From positions 1 through 47,287 of the IMG/VR virus record IMGVR_UViG_3300022925_000043: DNA of 47,287 bases; one strand, written 5' to 3'. This document shows positions 1 through 10,866 of the stretch, one piece after another; positions within the stretch are counted from its first letter, which is position 1, and every line of letters begins with the position of its first letter. The stretch comes from a virus. The translations under genes and the position numbers were made by a program. The notes under the pieces were generated by a model, which saw only the letters and a program-made list of their open reading frames with translations, was not told the origin of the DNA and ran no database searches.

Positions 1-3000
1 AACCTTCGAAGAATGAATTCTTCATACCTTGTGGTAAATTGTTTTTATAACGATAGTGTGTAGGGAAGTATCCAGATAGTGGAGTTACTTCTACTATATC
101 ATTTCCAACCGATGGGGCAGAACCCCCATAAGGTATTGTAGATACTTTGTATCTAAATTTGGTTACATCTACATCTTCATACTTAACACCTTCATTGTTT
201 GAAGTTGCTGGATAACCCTCAGTTTGAGTTGATATAGTTTCCACATACGATTCTTTGATTAAATAAATTTGCTCTCTTGATGCGGTTAGATTTCCAAATA
301 TATCCAACTTAGTAACAATACCAGTTGTTGTTATTGGTGCGTATAATCCAAATCCAGCATTAGTAAGAGAATCCCTCTCCATTCCAATTTGTTGGAATGT
401 ATCAGTATCAACCATAGCACTTATGTTAGAACCATCTTGCACCTCAATATGTGATTCATATGATGGATATTCACCATTCAATACAACCGAATCATCTACA
501 CTTATTTCAGAATTGTAAAATGGTGTTGTACCTTCGAAGTTAATATTCGATTCCGCATTAACGTTTCCATCATAGTTATCATATTGATATGATAGTTCCA
601 CATCAGATTGTGCATCCACTACTGCTGAATATTGATTATTATCACCTTCTAATATTACATTGTTATCTACATCAATTGATGTTTCATAATCACTTCGTTC
701 AGAACTGGCTGGCTTCCATTGTGTTTTACTTCTCTCCAAATAGTGTGGTTCGATTAGTAAACCTTTAGAAACTTTAGCTCTAGCGGGTACCAAATCTTCT
801 AATACATCAAATAACGATTTATCAATAGAGCGTACCAATCTAATATATTCATAGATATCTCTATTTACTCTTTGGAAATAGTAATCTCTAAGAACACCCA
901 ATTCTGAATAGTTATCCTTAAACTCATCAGATGGGTCTCCAATATAATTATCTATATTAAAATTACCAAATGATTTTATGATATCCATATTCAACTCCTT
1001 TATTGGTGAGAAGAATAATCCTAATCGAGATGAATCAATTGGTGCTCTATCAAATGCTTTTTGAGTTGCTCTAACTCTATGGGATAAATCACCAACTAAA
1101 GTTTGAGTTTCAAATCTAATCTTATCAGAAGAATTAAATCCTAACGATGGAACCTTTGCGGTTATAGTTCGTTCGTAGGTAGTATGATTGTATGGATATT
1201 CAGTTATTGATGGGAATCCATCCGCTGAACCATTTTCTACGTTATACTCACTACTTACAGCAACATTCTTAATATCCGAATCAACTGCTCTATTCTTTGG
1301 ATATTCAAAATCGTATCTCAACCATAAATCCTCAGTTGATGATGTATATGAATTACCAACAGTAGAATCAGGCATAAGAGTGTGTGTTTCAACTACACTA
1401 TCTTCCAATGGAGTTTTCCATAATCTAAATTCATCCACTGTACCTGCCATCTCATAACCCAACGAAACGATAAATCCAGAACCAGAATCCCAACCATTAT
1501 CGCCAGTTATACTCATCACATCAGTAGATACGTTAGTTCTAATTCTTCCATTAAATGCCTCTTTAGCTATTATTTGGAATTGTGATTCCGAACCAACTAA
1601 CGTTCTGTTAATTGCAATCTGAGTATATTCCTCATTGAATATATTAAATGGTTCAGTAGATGATGAATGCACATTACCAGTTGAACTCTCTGATACGAAT
1701 AAATCAATTGTACCAAATGAACCAGTTGTATTGGTAACACTAACTCTCCATAGTGGTTCTGAGAATGCATTGTTAGCACCCTTCAATATATTATAATTTC
1801 CAGATGTTTGTAGATTTACATTTAACTCTACTGAGTTTGGATATGTACCATCTACCTCTTTCCATGGAGTATTTATAAATTCACTATTGTTGGTAAAGTT
1901 TATAGCTGCGGTTCTATCATCAAATGTGAATGGCTGAGTACCACCTTTGGCCGGGTCCGTTGGACCACCGAACTCCATTATAGTAAGTAGTGAATTTGGA
2001 ATACCATAACAAGCCATCACAGCTTTTAAAGAACGAGATGTTCCCTTATGCTTTAATATGTATGGTAAGTTATTGAGTATTCTTCTCCAAACTTCTTCAT
2101 TTGCTGATTTTAATGATTGTTGGTATTTTTGTGTACCATCTTTATATTGCCCAAACGCATATTCCCATAGATATTGAGAATCGTAAGCTTTCTTACCATC
2201 CCAACCTAATGATTCTAACATTGCGTACATTAAATCATTTGAGAAACCTAAATCAGCTTTATGTTGAGGTGATTTAAGTTTAGTTAACCCATTTACATAT
2301 GCCCATATGATATCATAATGCTGTCCCACCATATCCATAAACAACATAAAGTCCTCATTTTGATAATCCTCTTTTATAAATTCTGGAAGATTATTGTTGA
2401 GGTAGTTTACATTATTTCTATCATATGTTGCCGCAGATGAAACGGATGAGTTATACCAAGCTATTGCTTCATCAGTTGAAGTTGCTCTAATAGTATTACC
2501 ACTCTTTGGATATGATAAAGAATCACTATATTGTGTATCGGTATATAACCACTTTTCAAAACCATCAAAGGTTCCGATTAAATCGTTTATTTTTGTTAAT
2601 TGAGCAGCTGATTGTAATTGTGAAGTTGCTGTTACCGATAATGCATCTAATTGTAAATTATTAGAATCTTCGGTTATAATAACATACCCATCTTGTCCAA
2701 TACCTTCGGCAAGTACATATCCTAATTCAACTGTATTTGTTGTTAATTCATTATATTTAGATTGATAGGATTCTAATAATTGAATCTTATACCAAAAGTT
2801 TTTAATTCGTTCTTCGGATGAACCAAAGTGTACGAAATTTTCAAACATATGAACCGAACCACTGGCGTACTGAATGTTCAACTTTTCGGTATCAATTCCA
2901 GTCTTAGTAACATATTGTTGTATTAATGAAGTAGATGTTGTTGAACCATTTGCTACCAAATCATCATACATTTGATATCCAATACCATTATCAACTTCTA

Positions 3001-3994
3001 ATTTGAAATTAGGTCCTTGTAATGGTGGACAGTAATCAGTATCATCACCAACTAAAGTTATTACATCAATAATTGGTTCAGCTTGTACTTTACTAATCCA
3101 AACTTTTTGGTTAGTTAATACTGATGTTGGAAGTGGTTCGTATAATTTAAGTATTAATGATGTATCATCTATATCATTATCAGTATTAGCAACCAATCCA
3201 GTCCATGTGGTAATTACTTTATTATCACCATTACCTATATGAAGTAAGTGAGTAAGTAATTTAGAATCATCAAATTTACATTTATCAAATTGAGATATAA
3301 ATCCTTCAGCTATTCTATTGATAACAACTGAACGTGGTATATCTAAATCACCTTTATCGAATAAGATACTGATTTCTTCTACCGGCCCCTCAACAGCTTT
3401 TTTAGTTTCTAAATTTATAGGAACTAAACGTAATGGTATTTTTATTTTATCACCATCATCACTAATTTGTAATTGATATTTATCTAATAATTCCCTTACG
3501 TTTAATGTGAGATTACCCGTTGGACCTAACTCTACATAATCAGTAGATTGACCAACATACATTTTAATTACAGTAGCATGTATTGAATTCCAACTTATAT
3601 CAAAGTCTACATCATATCCTACGAAATCAGCACCTCTAACTTCCCTTGGATATGTTATCTCCCTAATATCAGGAGTATTAACATATACATCTGAAACCAC
3701 ATTGATTACCAAATCAATAGCTTCCGATGCTATATTTATTGTTTCAGTATCTGAAGATTGATTTACTAATTGTGTAATTATGGGAGTTTGTACAATAGTA
3801 TCTAAAATTGATGTATTAATATCTGAAAGAGATATTGTACTTAATCCTAAGTTATTTACAGGCTTTGTTGGAAAATTTACTTTAGTTACAGGCTTAGTTA
3901 TACTTACGGACGTTTTAGTTTTAGTGCCACCTCCACCAAAAGTAGATGTCCCACCAATTCCGTTTAATTGAGATTGTATTTTTTGTACTGCCAT
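1..3994 (-). CDS. Large LamG-containing tail/virion protein, C-terminus cut by window edge
   Basis: An open minus-strand frame starts with ATG at 3994 (MAVQKIQSQLNG) and runs at least 1331 codons without a stop to the left edge, so the C-terminus is missing. The N-terminus is Gly-rich (FGGGGTKT). Residues about 640-665 carry KHKGTSRSLKAVMACYGIPN, a sequence style I associate with tail proteins of marine T4-like phages. Residues about 690-865 look like a LamG/concanavalin-type lectin fold, including EFINTPW, YTQIAINRTLVG and a closing DEFRLWKTPL. It follows the other tail genes in transcription order. A large tail-fibre or baseplate-peripheral protein that contacts surface glycans is likely (inference). 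The exact virion position cannot be told. Confidence 0.8.
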   Translation of the reverse strand, partial: MAVQKIQSQLNGIGGTSTFGGGGTKTKTSVSITKPVTKVNFPTKPVNNLGLSTISLSDINTSILDTIVQTPIITQLVNQSSDTETINIASEAIDLVINVVSDVYVNTPDIREITYPREVRGADFVGYDVDFDISWNSIHATVIKMYVGQSTDYVELGPTGNLTLNVRELLDKYQLQISDDGDKIKIPLRLVPINLETKKAVEGPVEEISILFDKGDLDIPRSVVINRIAEGFISQFDKCKFDDSKLLTHLLHIGNGDNKVITTWTGLVANTDNDIDDTSLILKLYEPLPTSVLTNQKVWISKVQAEPIIDVITLVGDDTDYCPPLQGPNFKLEVDNGIGYQMYDDLVANGSTTSTSLIQQYVTKTGIDTEKLNIQYASGSVHMFENFVHFGSSEERIKNFWYKIQLLESYQSKYNELTTNTVELGYVLAEGIGQDGYVIITEDSNNLQLDALSVTATSQLQSAAQLTKINDLIGTFDGFEKWLYTDTQYSDSLSYPKSGNTIRATSTDEAIAWYNSSVSSAATYDRNNVNYLNNNLPEFIKEDYQNEDFMLFMDMVGQHYDIIWAYVNGLTKLKSPQHKADLGFSNDLMYAMLESLGWDGKKAYDSQYLWEYAFGQYKDGTQKYQQSLKSANEEVWRRILNNLPYILKHKGTSRSLKAVMACYGIPNSLLTIMEFGGPTDPAKGGTQPFTFDDRTAAINFTNNSEFINTPWKEVDGTYPNSVELNVNLQTSGNYNILKGANNAFSEPLWRVSVTNTTGSFGTIDLFVSESSTGNVHSSSTEPFNIFNEEYTQIAINRTLVGSESQFQIIAKEAFNGRIRTNVSTDVMSITGDNGWDSGSGFIVSLGYEMAGTVDEFRLWKTPLEDSVVETHTLMPDSTVGNSYTSSTEDLWLRYDFEYPKNRAVDSDIKNVAVSSEYNVENGSADGFPSITEYPYNHTTYERTITAKVPSLGFNSSDKIRFETQTLVGDLSHRVRATQKAFDRAPIDSSRLGLFFSPIKELNMDIIKSFGNFNIDNYIGDPSDEFKDNYSELGVLRDYYFQRVNRDIYEYIRLVRSIDKSLFDVLEDLVPARAKVSKGLLIEPHYLERSKTQWKPASSERSDYETSIDVDNNVILEGDNNQYSAVVDAQSDVELSYQYDNYDGNVNAESNINFEGTTPFYNSEISVDDSVVLNGEYPSYESHIEVQDGSNISAMVDTDTFQQIGMERDSLTNAGFGLYAPITTTGIVTKLDIFGNLTASREQIYLIKESYVETISTQTEGYPATSNNEGVKYEDVDVTKFRYKVSTIPYGGSAPSVGNDIVEVTPLSGYFPTHYRYKNNLPQGMKNSFFEG

Positions 3995-4025
3995 TATGGA
4001 TTTACTATGTGTTTATTATATCTCA

Positions 4026-5357
4026 TTAACTATCGTAACTACCTCGTCCGCCTCCACCAGTTAATCCAATAAGTTTAATATTATTACTCACATTACTATA
4101 AATAGGATTTGTATTAATATATGGATTGGTTTTTATTATAGGTTTAACTGGGGTTATAACCTCAGTTATATCAACTAATGGTCTTACCGGCTTCGGTTTG
4201 ATTTGTGGTTTTGGTGGTTTCGGATTATTCATCTCCTCATACTCACTTAATGAAAACGGAAATATCTTAATATTATATTTTCCTATTTTTTCAAAAACTG
4301 AATGTGGTATAGTAACTCCACAAATAGTACCTTTTTCCAAATCATCAAATTCTAAAATATCATCACCAACTATGATAGTTATAGCTGTTACAGATTCGTT
4401 TTTTTCAAATCCAATGGGTACTCCATTTTCACTGTTTATGTTATAAGTTCTACTACTATTATTTAGTAGTTTTACCTTTGGTTTAATTAATGGAATATCC
4501 TTAACAATATCCTCAACTACAATATCAACTACATAATTATCATTTAACTTTATATCTAAAGTTAATGATTCATCATCATTTGCAGTTGATACAATTGGAG
4601 ATGTTTTTGATAATCTATCGGATAGTTTATTGTAAGTAATTTTTACAATTCTATATAACGATAAATCCGATGAACTTATGTTATATTTTGTATTACTAAC
4701 ATCAGAATATTTAGTAAATCCTTTTGATGGAAACATATTAGCCGATGTGAATGCATTCTTTCTTAATAGAACAGCATTACCACCATCGATGCCAGATATG
4801 TTGATACTCAAATCATATACAGTTTCCTCTTCAACAATATTAATATTTTTATTAGATAAAGTAAACGATAATTCTTTAAGAGTATTAACAACTTTTGGAT
4901 ATGGTTGTTTAATATCATTAACATAGTAATCAATAACAATAGATGATTGAGATAGATTACCATAGCCACCACTAATAAATGGTGATTTAACTAATGTATT
5001 TCCGTTTGTATCTAATTTGATTACATATTTTTCATTTGAAATATACCCTGATTTAGTAAGTGTTATAGTTTTATCACCATCCTCAATTAAATTTTGTTTT
5101 GTGATTTTAATTTGAGATGGTGTTATATTTTTTGAAAGTTCACCATTTATTAAAACAGATGCACCTTTTATATTTGATTTGATATTAAATGTATAATTTG
5201 ATTCAGTAATTTTAGTACCACCACCACCAGTATTGTTTGGAATTATACCATCAGAACCAACACCTTCATCAAAGACATCGGTAATTGCGGTATCTATTCT
5301 ACCAATATTGGAAATACTACCACCTAATGTATAATCAATTAAATTAAATTTTACCAT
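4026..5357 (-). CDS. Putative virion protein with PEGA-like domain and Gly-rich tail
   Basis: 443 residues with no recognised enzyme motif. Residues about 55-120 resemble a PEGA-like beta domain (ASVLINGELSKNITPSQIKI, then GDKTITLTKSGY). The same pattern occurs in the protein at 31033-31926. A proline/lysine-rich stretch (about residues 380-395) precedes a Gly-rich end, LTGGGGRGSYDS, and a second GGGG block lies near residue 45. It sits in the tail cluster, 31 bases after the large LamG gene's start on the other side. The motif GATATTTATA (plus strand 5361-5370) lies almost directly against the ATG, so any transcript from it would be nearly leaderless. Structural role inferred from context. 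Confidence 0.75.
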   Translation of the reverse strand: MVKFNLIDYTLGGSISNIGRIDTAITDVFDEGVGSDGIIPNNTGGGGTKITESNYTFNIKSNIKGASVLINGELSKNITPSQIKITKQNLIEDGDKTITLTKSGYISNEKYVIKLDTNGNTLVKSPFISGGYGNLSQSSIVIDYYVNDIKQPYPKVVNTLKELSFTLSNKNINIVEEETVYDLSINISGIDGGNAVLLRKNAFTSANMFPSKGFTKYSDVSNTKYNISSSDLSLYRIVKITYNKLSDRLSKTSPIVSTANDDESLTLDIKLNDNYVVDIVVEDIVKDIPLIKPKVKLLNNSSRTYNINSENGVPIGFEKNESVTAITIIVGDDILEFDDLEKGTICGVTIPHSVFEKIGKYNIKIFPFSLSEYEEMNNPKPPKPQIKPKPVRPLVDITEVITPVKPIIKTNPYINTNPIYSNVSNNIKLIGLTGGGGRGSYDS

Positions 5358-5381
5358 ATCTATAAATATCCTTAAATGATA

Positions 5382-6605
5382 TTAACTATCACTGTTGGTT
5401 CCACCACCTCCACTATTGTATCTACCACTACTTAATGTTTTAAGATTAGCTCGTTTACCACCAAATGGTCTACCACCTTGTATTGCTTTACTAACCTTAT
5501 TTGATTTTGATAAATTTGGTTTAACAAACTTAGGTATGGCTTTATCAACTGGAATCTCTTTTAGAATCTCCTTACTCAAATCAAACTCTTTTATATATGG
5601 TTTAGTTGAATCATCTTTTTTCTTTTTAGTTACAGTTACAGTTGCAGGTTTTGGATTTATTACAACATCACTTTCTCTACGTTGTAATACCTTACCAACC
5701 TTATCATAACTTTCATCAAAAATTGTATCTACGTCGGTTTGGGATTGTATAGTTCGTTTTGGTAAATAAAAATCAATACATTCTACAATTATTCTCTGAG
5801 CTACTTTATATACATCATCTTTTGAAAAAGATAGGGATAATCCGGTTGATTTCGGATTTCCATAATTATTATCAGTTATCGATGAATATCTATTAGAAAA
5901 TTCATTAAACATAGCTTCTCTGAATTTACTATGGATTTGTGTCATTAATCTATCAAACCCAGCAATACCAAATTCAGCTACCATTTTGTTATACCATTTA
6001 TCAGTATAAATCTTTTTTATAAATGAATCAATTGTAGATGGTGTTATACTTTCTATAAATTCAGAAATATATGGAATGATATCTTCTCTAAAATCTCTAC
6101 CATTAACCATAACGTTAAATCTCCTAAGTAAATCAGTTTTATCAGCAATCTCATTTCTAAGTGGTAAAAGTTTTACTTCGGTTCTAGATGGAGATATCTC
6201 CTTAATCCACAATTTTTCATTTGGGGATTCATATCCAACTCTTTTATTTAATAATGTAATTTGTGTTTTGAAAATACCATTATCATAACCAGCTTCATTT
6301 ATCAATCGTTCAACATCTATAAAATACTCAGATGGAAATTGAAAAGCTTGGAATGTTGTACCATCAGCGATTAAGAAATAATCTTTGATATTATTAGAGT
6401 TCATTGGAATATATCTACTCAATTCACCAAACTCACCTTGTGGTAATTGGTTATCATTAACATCATATAAGATAAACTCAATCATATCCGAATCCGTAAA
6501 TCCAAAGAATGATTGTAAAGTACCTTCCTCAAAGATAGCTCTATCTTTTGATGAAATACGATAACCCTTATCGTTTATAATATCTTTAAATGTTTTAATA
6601 GCCAT
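5382..6605 (-). CDS. Putative virion structural protein
   Basis: 407 residues, mixed alpha/beta in the first 300 and a basic, proline- and glycine-rich C-terminus that ends GGGGTNSDS. Sequences such as KDYFLIADGTTFQAFQFPSE and LWIKEISPSRTEVKLLPL are typical of large structural proteins of T4-like marine phages, but I cannot assign a T4 counterpart. Its ATG overlaps the stop of the upstream gene by one base, so the two are translated together. The short Gly-rich tail is shared in style with the neighbours at 4026 and 31033, which may mark a set of proteins with a common attachment or processing requirement (inference). Confidence 0.75.
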   Translation of the reverse strand: MAIKTFKDIINDKGYRISSKDRAIFEEGTLQSFFGFTDSDMIEFILYDVNDNQLPQGEFGELSRYIPMNSNNIKDYFLIADGTTFQAFQFPSEYFIDVERLINEAGYDNGIFKTQITLLNKRVGYESPNEKLWIKEISPSRTEVKLLPLRNEIADKTDLLRRFNVMVNGRDFREDIIPYISEFIESITPSTIDSFIKKIYTDKWYNKMVAEFGIAGFDRLMTQIHSKFREAMFNEFSNRYSSITDNNYGNPKSTGLSLSFSKDDVYKVAQRIIVECIDFYLPKRTIQSQTDVDTIFDESYDKVGKVLQRRESDVVINPKPATVTVTKKKKDDSTKPYIKEFDLSKEILKEIPVDKAIPKFVKPNLSKSNKVSKAIQGGRPFGGKRANLKTLSSGRYNSGGGGTNSDS

Positions 6606-7765
6606 TAGCCTTTTCTATTTTTTCTTAAATCAGTACTCAATATTACGTTATCAGTTGAACCATCACTAAATTTTACGGTAACCTTTAATTTACTATCCGA
6701 ATAGTTTGTAGCCGAACCTTTCCAATATGATATACCTAACCAATTTTTTTTCTTATATGGTTCTAATGTATTAATTACAAAATTATTATATTTTAACTCA
6801 TATACCTCAGAACTCTCCGAATCAATTGTAGATGGACCTGAAACTGTAAACCATTTGTTATCAGTTACATCGAAATTAATTGAGGTTATTGTTTTATCAG
6901 TAGTAACATTACTAACTTCTAAACTAACACCCATAATACGATTATTACCCTGCTCAGCTGAAGTCCTTATGAAGATATCAGCGGATTGTTGTTCCGCATC
7001 TCCTTTGTTACCATTAACCTTAACAGTAAAATTATTATCACCACCACTAATAGCTCCTTCGGCAGTTTGAGCGGCTAATCCGAATAGTTGTTCTCTTAAT
7101 GAAGTATTCTCTTGCAATAATGATTCATTTCTTGCGGTTAATGATACTCTCTGAATTGCTTCATTAATTGAGTTCTGAATAGCGTTTGATAAATCAATAG
7201 TTGTTGTTGCTACTTGTTCATTAGCCGTAGTTGATTGTTGTTCTGCAATATTAGCTTTCAATCTTTCATTATCAGCTTCTATTTTCAAACTCTCATTTAC
7301 GATTTCTAATTCGGATATAGTTGAGTTTAAAGTTGATACTTCATTTGTTAGTGATTGTACCTCTAATGTTAAATCATTTACCGATTGTGTTACTGTATTA
7401 TAAACTGAACGTAATACTGTATCGGGTAATTCAATTGGAATTTGTGGTATTAATTCAAATATGTTAGTATCTATTGATTTTTTTATCTGAGCATTATCAT
7501 ATTTAGCTCTAACCAATTTTCCACTAACAATACCACCATCTAAATCATTAGTATTAATCTTACCAGCTTCACTTAAATTTCCATATGAATCAGTTGGTAT
7601 ATCGGATAAATCAGGGTATCCCTTTACGATGGGAGAATCCGGCATAGGTTTTCTCTTTTTAGCAACACGAACTCCAGCCGAATTCTTCTGTGGTAAAACA
7701 GCTGAACCAGATACTAATATCTTTTGAACTTTTTGTTCGTTTTTTAAACCAGATTGTTTTTTCAT
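6605..7765 (-). CDS. Coiled-coil tail-associated protein
   Basis: 386 residues. The N-terminus is basic (QKILVSGSAVLPQKNSAGVR, KKRKP). Residues about 125-240 form a long coiled coil rich in Leu, Glu, Ser and Thr (LTLEVQSLTNEVSTLNSTIS), followed by a beta-rich C-terminal domain (about 255-386) with NNFTVKVNG and KVTVKFSDGSTDNVILSTD. This layout of coiled-coil stalk and beta head suits a trimeric fibre or whisker-like protein. It lies one base after the adhesin-like gene at 7767 in the tail operon. Function inferred from architecture and place only. Confidence 0.72.
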   Translation of the reverse strand: MKKQSGLKNEQKVQKILVSGSAVLPQKNSAGVRVAKKRKPMPDSPIVKGYPDLSDIPTDSYGNLSEAGKINTNDLDGGIVSGKLVRAKYDNAQIKKSIDTNIFELIPQIPIELPDTVLRSVYNTVTQSVNDLTLEVQSLTNEVSTLNSTISELEIVNESLKIEADNERLKANIAEQQSTTANEQVATTTIDLSNAIQNSINEAIQRVSLTARNESLLQENTSLREQLFGLAAQTAEGAISGGDNNFTVKVNGNKGDAEQQSADIFIRTSAEQGNNRIMGVSLEVSNVTTDKTITSINFDVTDNKWFTVSGPSTIDSESSEVYELKYNNFVINTLEPYKKKNWLGISYWKGSATNYSDSKLKVTVKFSDGSTDNVILSTDLRKNRKG

Positions 7766-7766
7766 C

Positions 7767-8831
7767 TTACCCTATTACACTAAATGTATAATCTTCATCG
7801 AAGAATTGAGGTGTACCATCAATAACAACTTTGAATTCTATTTTATATATTCTATCAACTTCCCAGTTAGATAAATTTAATTTGAAGTAATTACCATCAC
7901 TATCACAACTTAATTTTGTATAATCACTAAACGGAACGATAACATCATCCGAATGATAATCCTTTATCTGATAATATGAAGTTGTTGGTAAAAATTTACT
8001 TATACCATATTGTGCCGTAGATGTAAATGATTTCAATGGATATAAATCTCTACCTATCACTCTCAACTTTGGAGTTGTATTTACTTTGTATTCTTTTCTA
8101 AAGTTTCGGATTCCAACTTTTATTTCTTCCGAACTTAGTTCAGTTAATGAACCTGTTGTGAACGAAGTATCATCCCAACCTATTCTTAATTTGGGTTGGT
8201 GAATTGTATGAGTTTCTTTACTAAATAATTTTAAGATACCATAATCAGTAGAATCGGATTCACTTGCAAATGGTAGTTTAAGTATTAATCCATCATTTGG
8301 TATTGAACCACTAATCCAATCTTCAACGATATCCTTAACATCCATATTAACATCAGATGTTAGATATTCAAAAGTTTGAGTAGCAAAAACCGAATCATAG
8401 AATGTTCCACCCAATCCAGCATATGAACCAGTGGATACTTCAGAGAACTCAGCGGTTTGTAACCAACGTTGGATTGTATCACCTTCTCTATTATTCCAAG
8501 TTACACCAGCGGTTGATATATCATCAAATCGAGTACCATTACCCATTTCCCAACTTTGTGAAATCGGATATGCTTCTAATGTGAATTCCAATGGTAGTTC
8601 TTCAGAATCAGTTTCTCTTAATATAAGAGTTGCCTCATCTAACCTAACATCACCATCTACAATACTTTGAGATACCCCATTTAAATCAAATTTAAGGAGT
8701 GCTCTGGATACATCTTTGATGTTACCATAATATACCTTACTTACTTCCAATACTTCATCTAATCCAGTATTCTGGTCAGGTTGTTGTAAGTAAACCGATG
8801 CATCTTTTGATGCTGTTAAAAAGTAATACAT
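7767..8831 (-). CDS. DNRLRE-like adhesin/tail protein
   Basis: 354 residues. The first ~215 residues match the DNRLRE/carbohydrate-binding jelly-roll pattern: SKDASVYLQQPDQN, RALLKFDLNG, LDEATLILRE, ISQSWEMGNGTRFDD, TAGVTWNNREGD, DVKDIVEDWISG and GLILKLPF. Such modules occur in secreted and surface proteins that bind polysaccharide. The remaining ~140 residues are beta-rich and may anchor it to the particle. It lies directly after the gp6-like baseplate gene (ATG at 8831, stop of gp6-like at 8832), which suggests a baseplate-attached receptor-binding or glycan-binding role (inference). Confidence 0.78.
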   Translation of the reverse strand: MYYFLTASKDASVYLQQPDQNTGLDEVLEVSKVYYGNIKDVSRALLKFDLNGVSQSIVDGDVRLDEATLILRETDSEELPLEFTLEAYPISQSWEMGNGTRFDDISTAGVTWNNREGDTIQRWLQTAEFSEVSTGSYAGLGGTFYDSVFATQTFEYLTSDVNMDVKDIVEDWISGSIPNDGLILKLPFASESDSTDYGILKLFSKETHTIHQPKLRIGWDDTSFTTGSLTELSSEEIKVGIRNFRKEYKVNTTPKLRVIGRDLYPLKSFTSTAQYGISKFLPTTSYYQIKDYHSDDVIVPFSDYTKLSCDSDGNYFKLNLSNWEVDRIYKIEFKVVIDGTPQFFDEDYTFSVIG

Positions 8832-10862
8832 TTATCTAGCTCTTCCTTTTATATCCACATCTGGGAATTTGATTTCAAAAACAGAAGGGTCCAAAGATGG
8901 ATACAATATCTTATCTTTAATAGCCGCTTCTATGTTATATGAATTTGGTGCATAATTATCATGACACTTATTCACTATTTCTAATTTTGGAACCGAACTT
9001 ACACCATCAACGTTTGCTAATAGTAGTTCCAATTCTGAAATATTTATTGTATTATTAAATGTCCAATTATTAATATCAAAGTAATCTTTCATTTCATTAA
9101 TACATTCAGTAACAACTTCACTTTTATTATAATTCTTTAAAGTTATTACCTCAAAGTTAATACCAATATTGATAATAAATCCATCAGATATATTAACACC
9201 ATCAGTTAAAACTTTGTATTCATTTAAATATGTTTTTAAATTCTCTTTAACAGCCGAATTTAATGTAGATAATTTACCATTACCATCATACCCTAATAAA
9301 TAAAGATTGATTGCAAATGGGTTATTCTTTTCGTTTTCATTTGAGGTTTTACCAATCAAGAATTTTTGTAGTTCTTTTTGAACACTCCTTCTATCAGGTT
9401 CCTCACTATCAGGCTTATCCACAAACCCCATTACCAAATCAGTAAACTCTTGCAGAGCTTTAGGGGAACTTAAAATAGATGAAGGTGAGTTGTTATCCAA
9501 TGTACCATCTGCCGTAGCGTAAGCCTTTGCAATGGAACCATATTTAGTTGGCATTGATAACACCCTTACTTGATAATCCTTTGCAGTTACTGCTCTATTT
9601 TGTGCACCAAAGTTTGCTAATGAATTCTCTCTAATCTCTTCAATAGTATCACCACCCTTACCACCAGTTGCAGGAACTTCATTTTCAACTGCTACTGAGT
9701 TTTTGGTTGCGTTATATAATGCTAATGCGGCTGGATTTAATAATTGAATATCTTCTTCAAACTCAATTGAGTTTATTTTAACTAACGTACCCTTTGCCAC
9801 ATTGGATGATATACCACCACCAACTAAATACTTAACAGTTATAGTTGTATTGGATGGTGATGTTCCATATGTTTTTGTTTTCAAAAAGTTGGTTGGGTCA
9901 AATGATTCATTTAACTTACTAATTGAATTAGGTAACCCCAATCCAACATTTTTTAAGTTAGGAATCAGTTGTTCATCATTAGCAGTTGGGTCTCCAGCTC
10001 CAAATTGGATAGTAGTTGTACTATCACCATTTACCTTCTTAACAAATCTACGTGGTGTTTTTATTGTTTTTAATATGTAAGGTACCGTTGTTTTAAATTG
10101 ATATAATTCCGGGTCGTTTGTTTCAGTATTTGGATAATCTTCAAATACCATCTCTTGCCCTAAATAAGGAACCTCATACCATTTATTTCCATTTGAATCT
10201 CTTACATCATAGATATCAATTACATTTGTTTCTGATAACTCAATAGTTTGAAATGATTCATAAGAACCAAATTCAACTTCTTTAGTTATAATTTCAGCTG
10301 AAATAACATCAACATATTTTTTTACCAAATAGAATGTTGTTTCACCACTCACACTATCAGTTTCGTATATAGTTATCTCCCTATCAGTATCATCCGAAAA
10401 ATCAACAACATCTTTTGTTATAAATGTAGTTTCACCATCGGAAACCTGCATACCTTCTTTAATAGTAAGTAAGTAGGTTTCATCATATGTATTACTACCA
10501 CCTACCCCAGTAGATGGAACCAATTGATAAACTGAAAGAGTTGTTACCGCAGGTGATGTTACCTTTGGTTGATATCCTAAATATTGTGCAAGTGCAATTA
10601 CATTTTCAATATCTTCCGCATGAACCATTAAGGATTCTTTAAGTGTATCATCAATGTAATATGAAAGGGAATCACCAATATAAGATGCCATCTCTATAAA
10701 CATCATACCTGGTGATGATTCATTAAAATCAGAATAGGTTTTTGGGAAATATGTTTTAGCAAACTCAATTAGATTTCCTCTATATTGAGCAAAATCTTTA
10801 TTAAGGTATTTTATATCTTTACCTCTATTCTTAAAGTTTTTATTTGTTTTTGTTATAGCCAT
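8832..10862 (-). CDS. Baseplate wedge protein, gp6 / baseplate J-like
   Basis: 676 residues, close to T4 gp6 in length. The N-terminus carries the family signature: DIKYLNKDFAQYRGNLIEFA, then SSPGMMFIEMASYIGDSLSY and AQYLGYQP. The middle contains the J-type segment ENSLANFGAQNRAVTAKDYQ. The C-terminal part has ISELELLLANVDGVSSVPKL. In contractile tails this protein forms the dimeric wedge ring that controls baseplate opening. It is followed four bases upstream by the gp25-like gene, the usual partner. Confidence 0.93.
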   Translation of the reverse strand: MAITKTNKNFKNRGKDIKYLNKDFAQYRGNLIEFAKTYFPKTYSDFNESSPGMMFIEMASYIGDSLSYYIDDTLKESLMVHAEDIENVIALAQYLGYQPKVTSPAVTTLSVYQLVPSTGVGGSNTYDETYLLTIKEGMQVSDGETTFITKDVVDFSDDTDREITIYETDSVSGETTFYLVKKYVDVISAEIITKEVEFGSYESFQTIELSETNVIDIYDVRDSNGNKWYEVPYLGQEMVFEDYPNTETNDPELYQFKTTVPYILKTIKTPRRFVKKVNGDSTTTIQFGAGDPTANDEQLIPNLKNVGLGLPNSISKLNESFDPTNFLKTKTYGTSPSNTTITVKYLVGGGISSNVAKGTLVKINSIEFEEDIQLLNPAALALYNATKNSVAVENEVPATGGKGGDTIEEIRENSLANFGAQNRAVTAKDYQVRVLSMPTKYGSIAKAYATADGTLDNNSPSSILSSPKALQEFTDLVMGFVDKPDSEEPDRRSVQKELQKFLIGKTSNENEKNNPFAINLYLLGYDGNGKLSTLNSAVKENLKTYLNEYKVLTDGVNISDGFIINIGINFEVITLKNYNKSEVVTECINEMKDYFDINNWTFNNTINISELELLLANVDGVSSVPKLEIVNKCHDNYAPNSYNIEAAIKDKILYPSLDPSVFEIKFPDVDIKGRAR

Positions 10863-10866
10863 ATTG

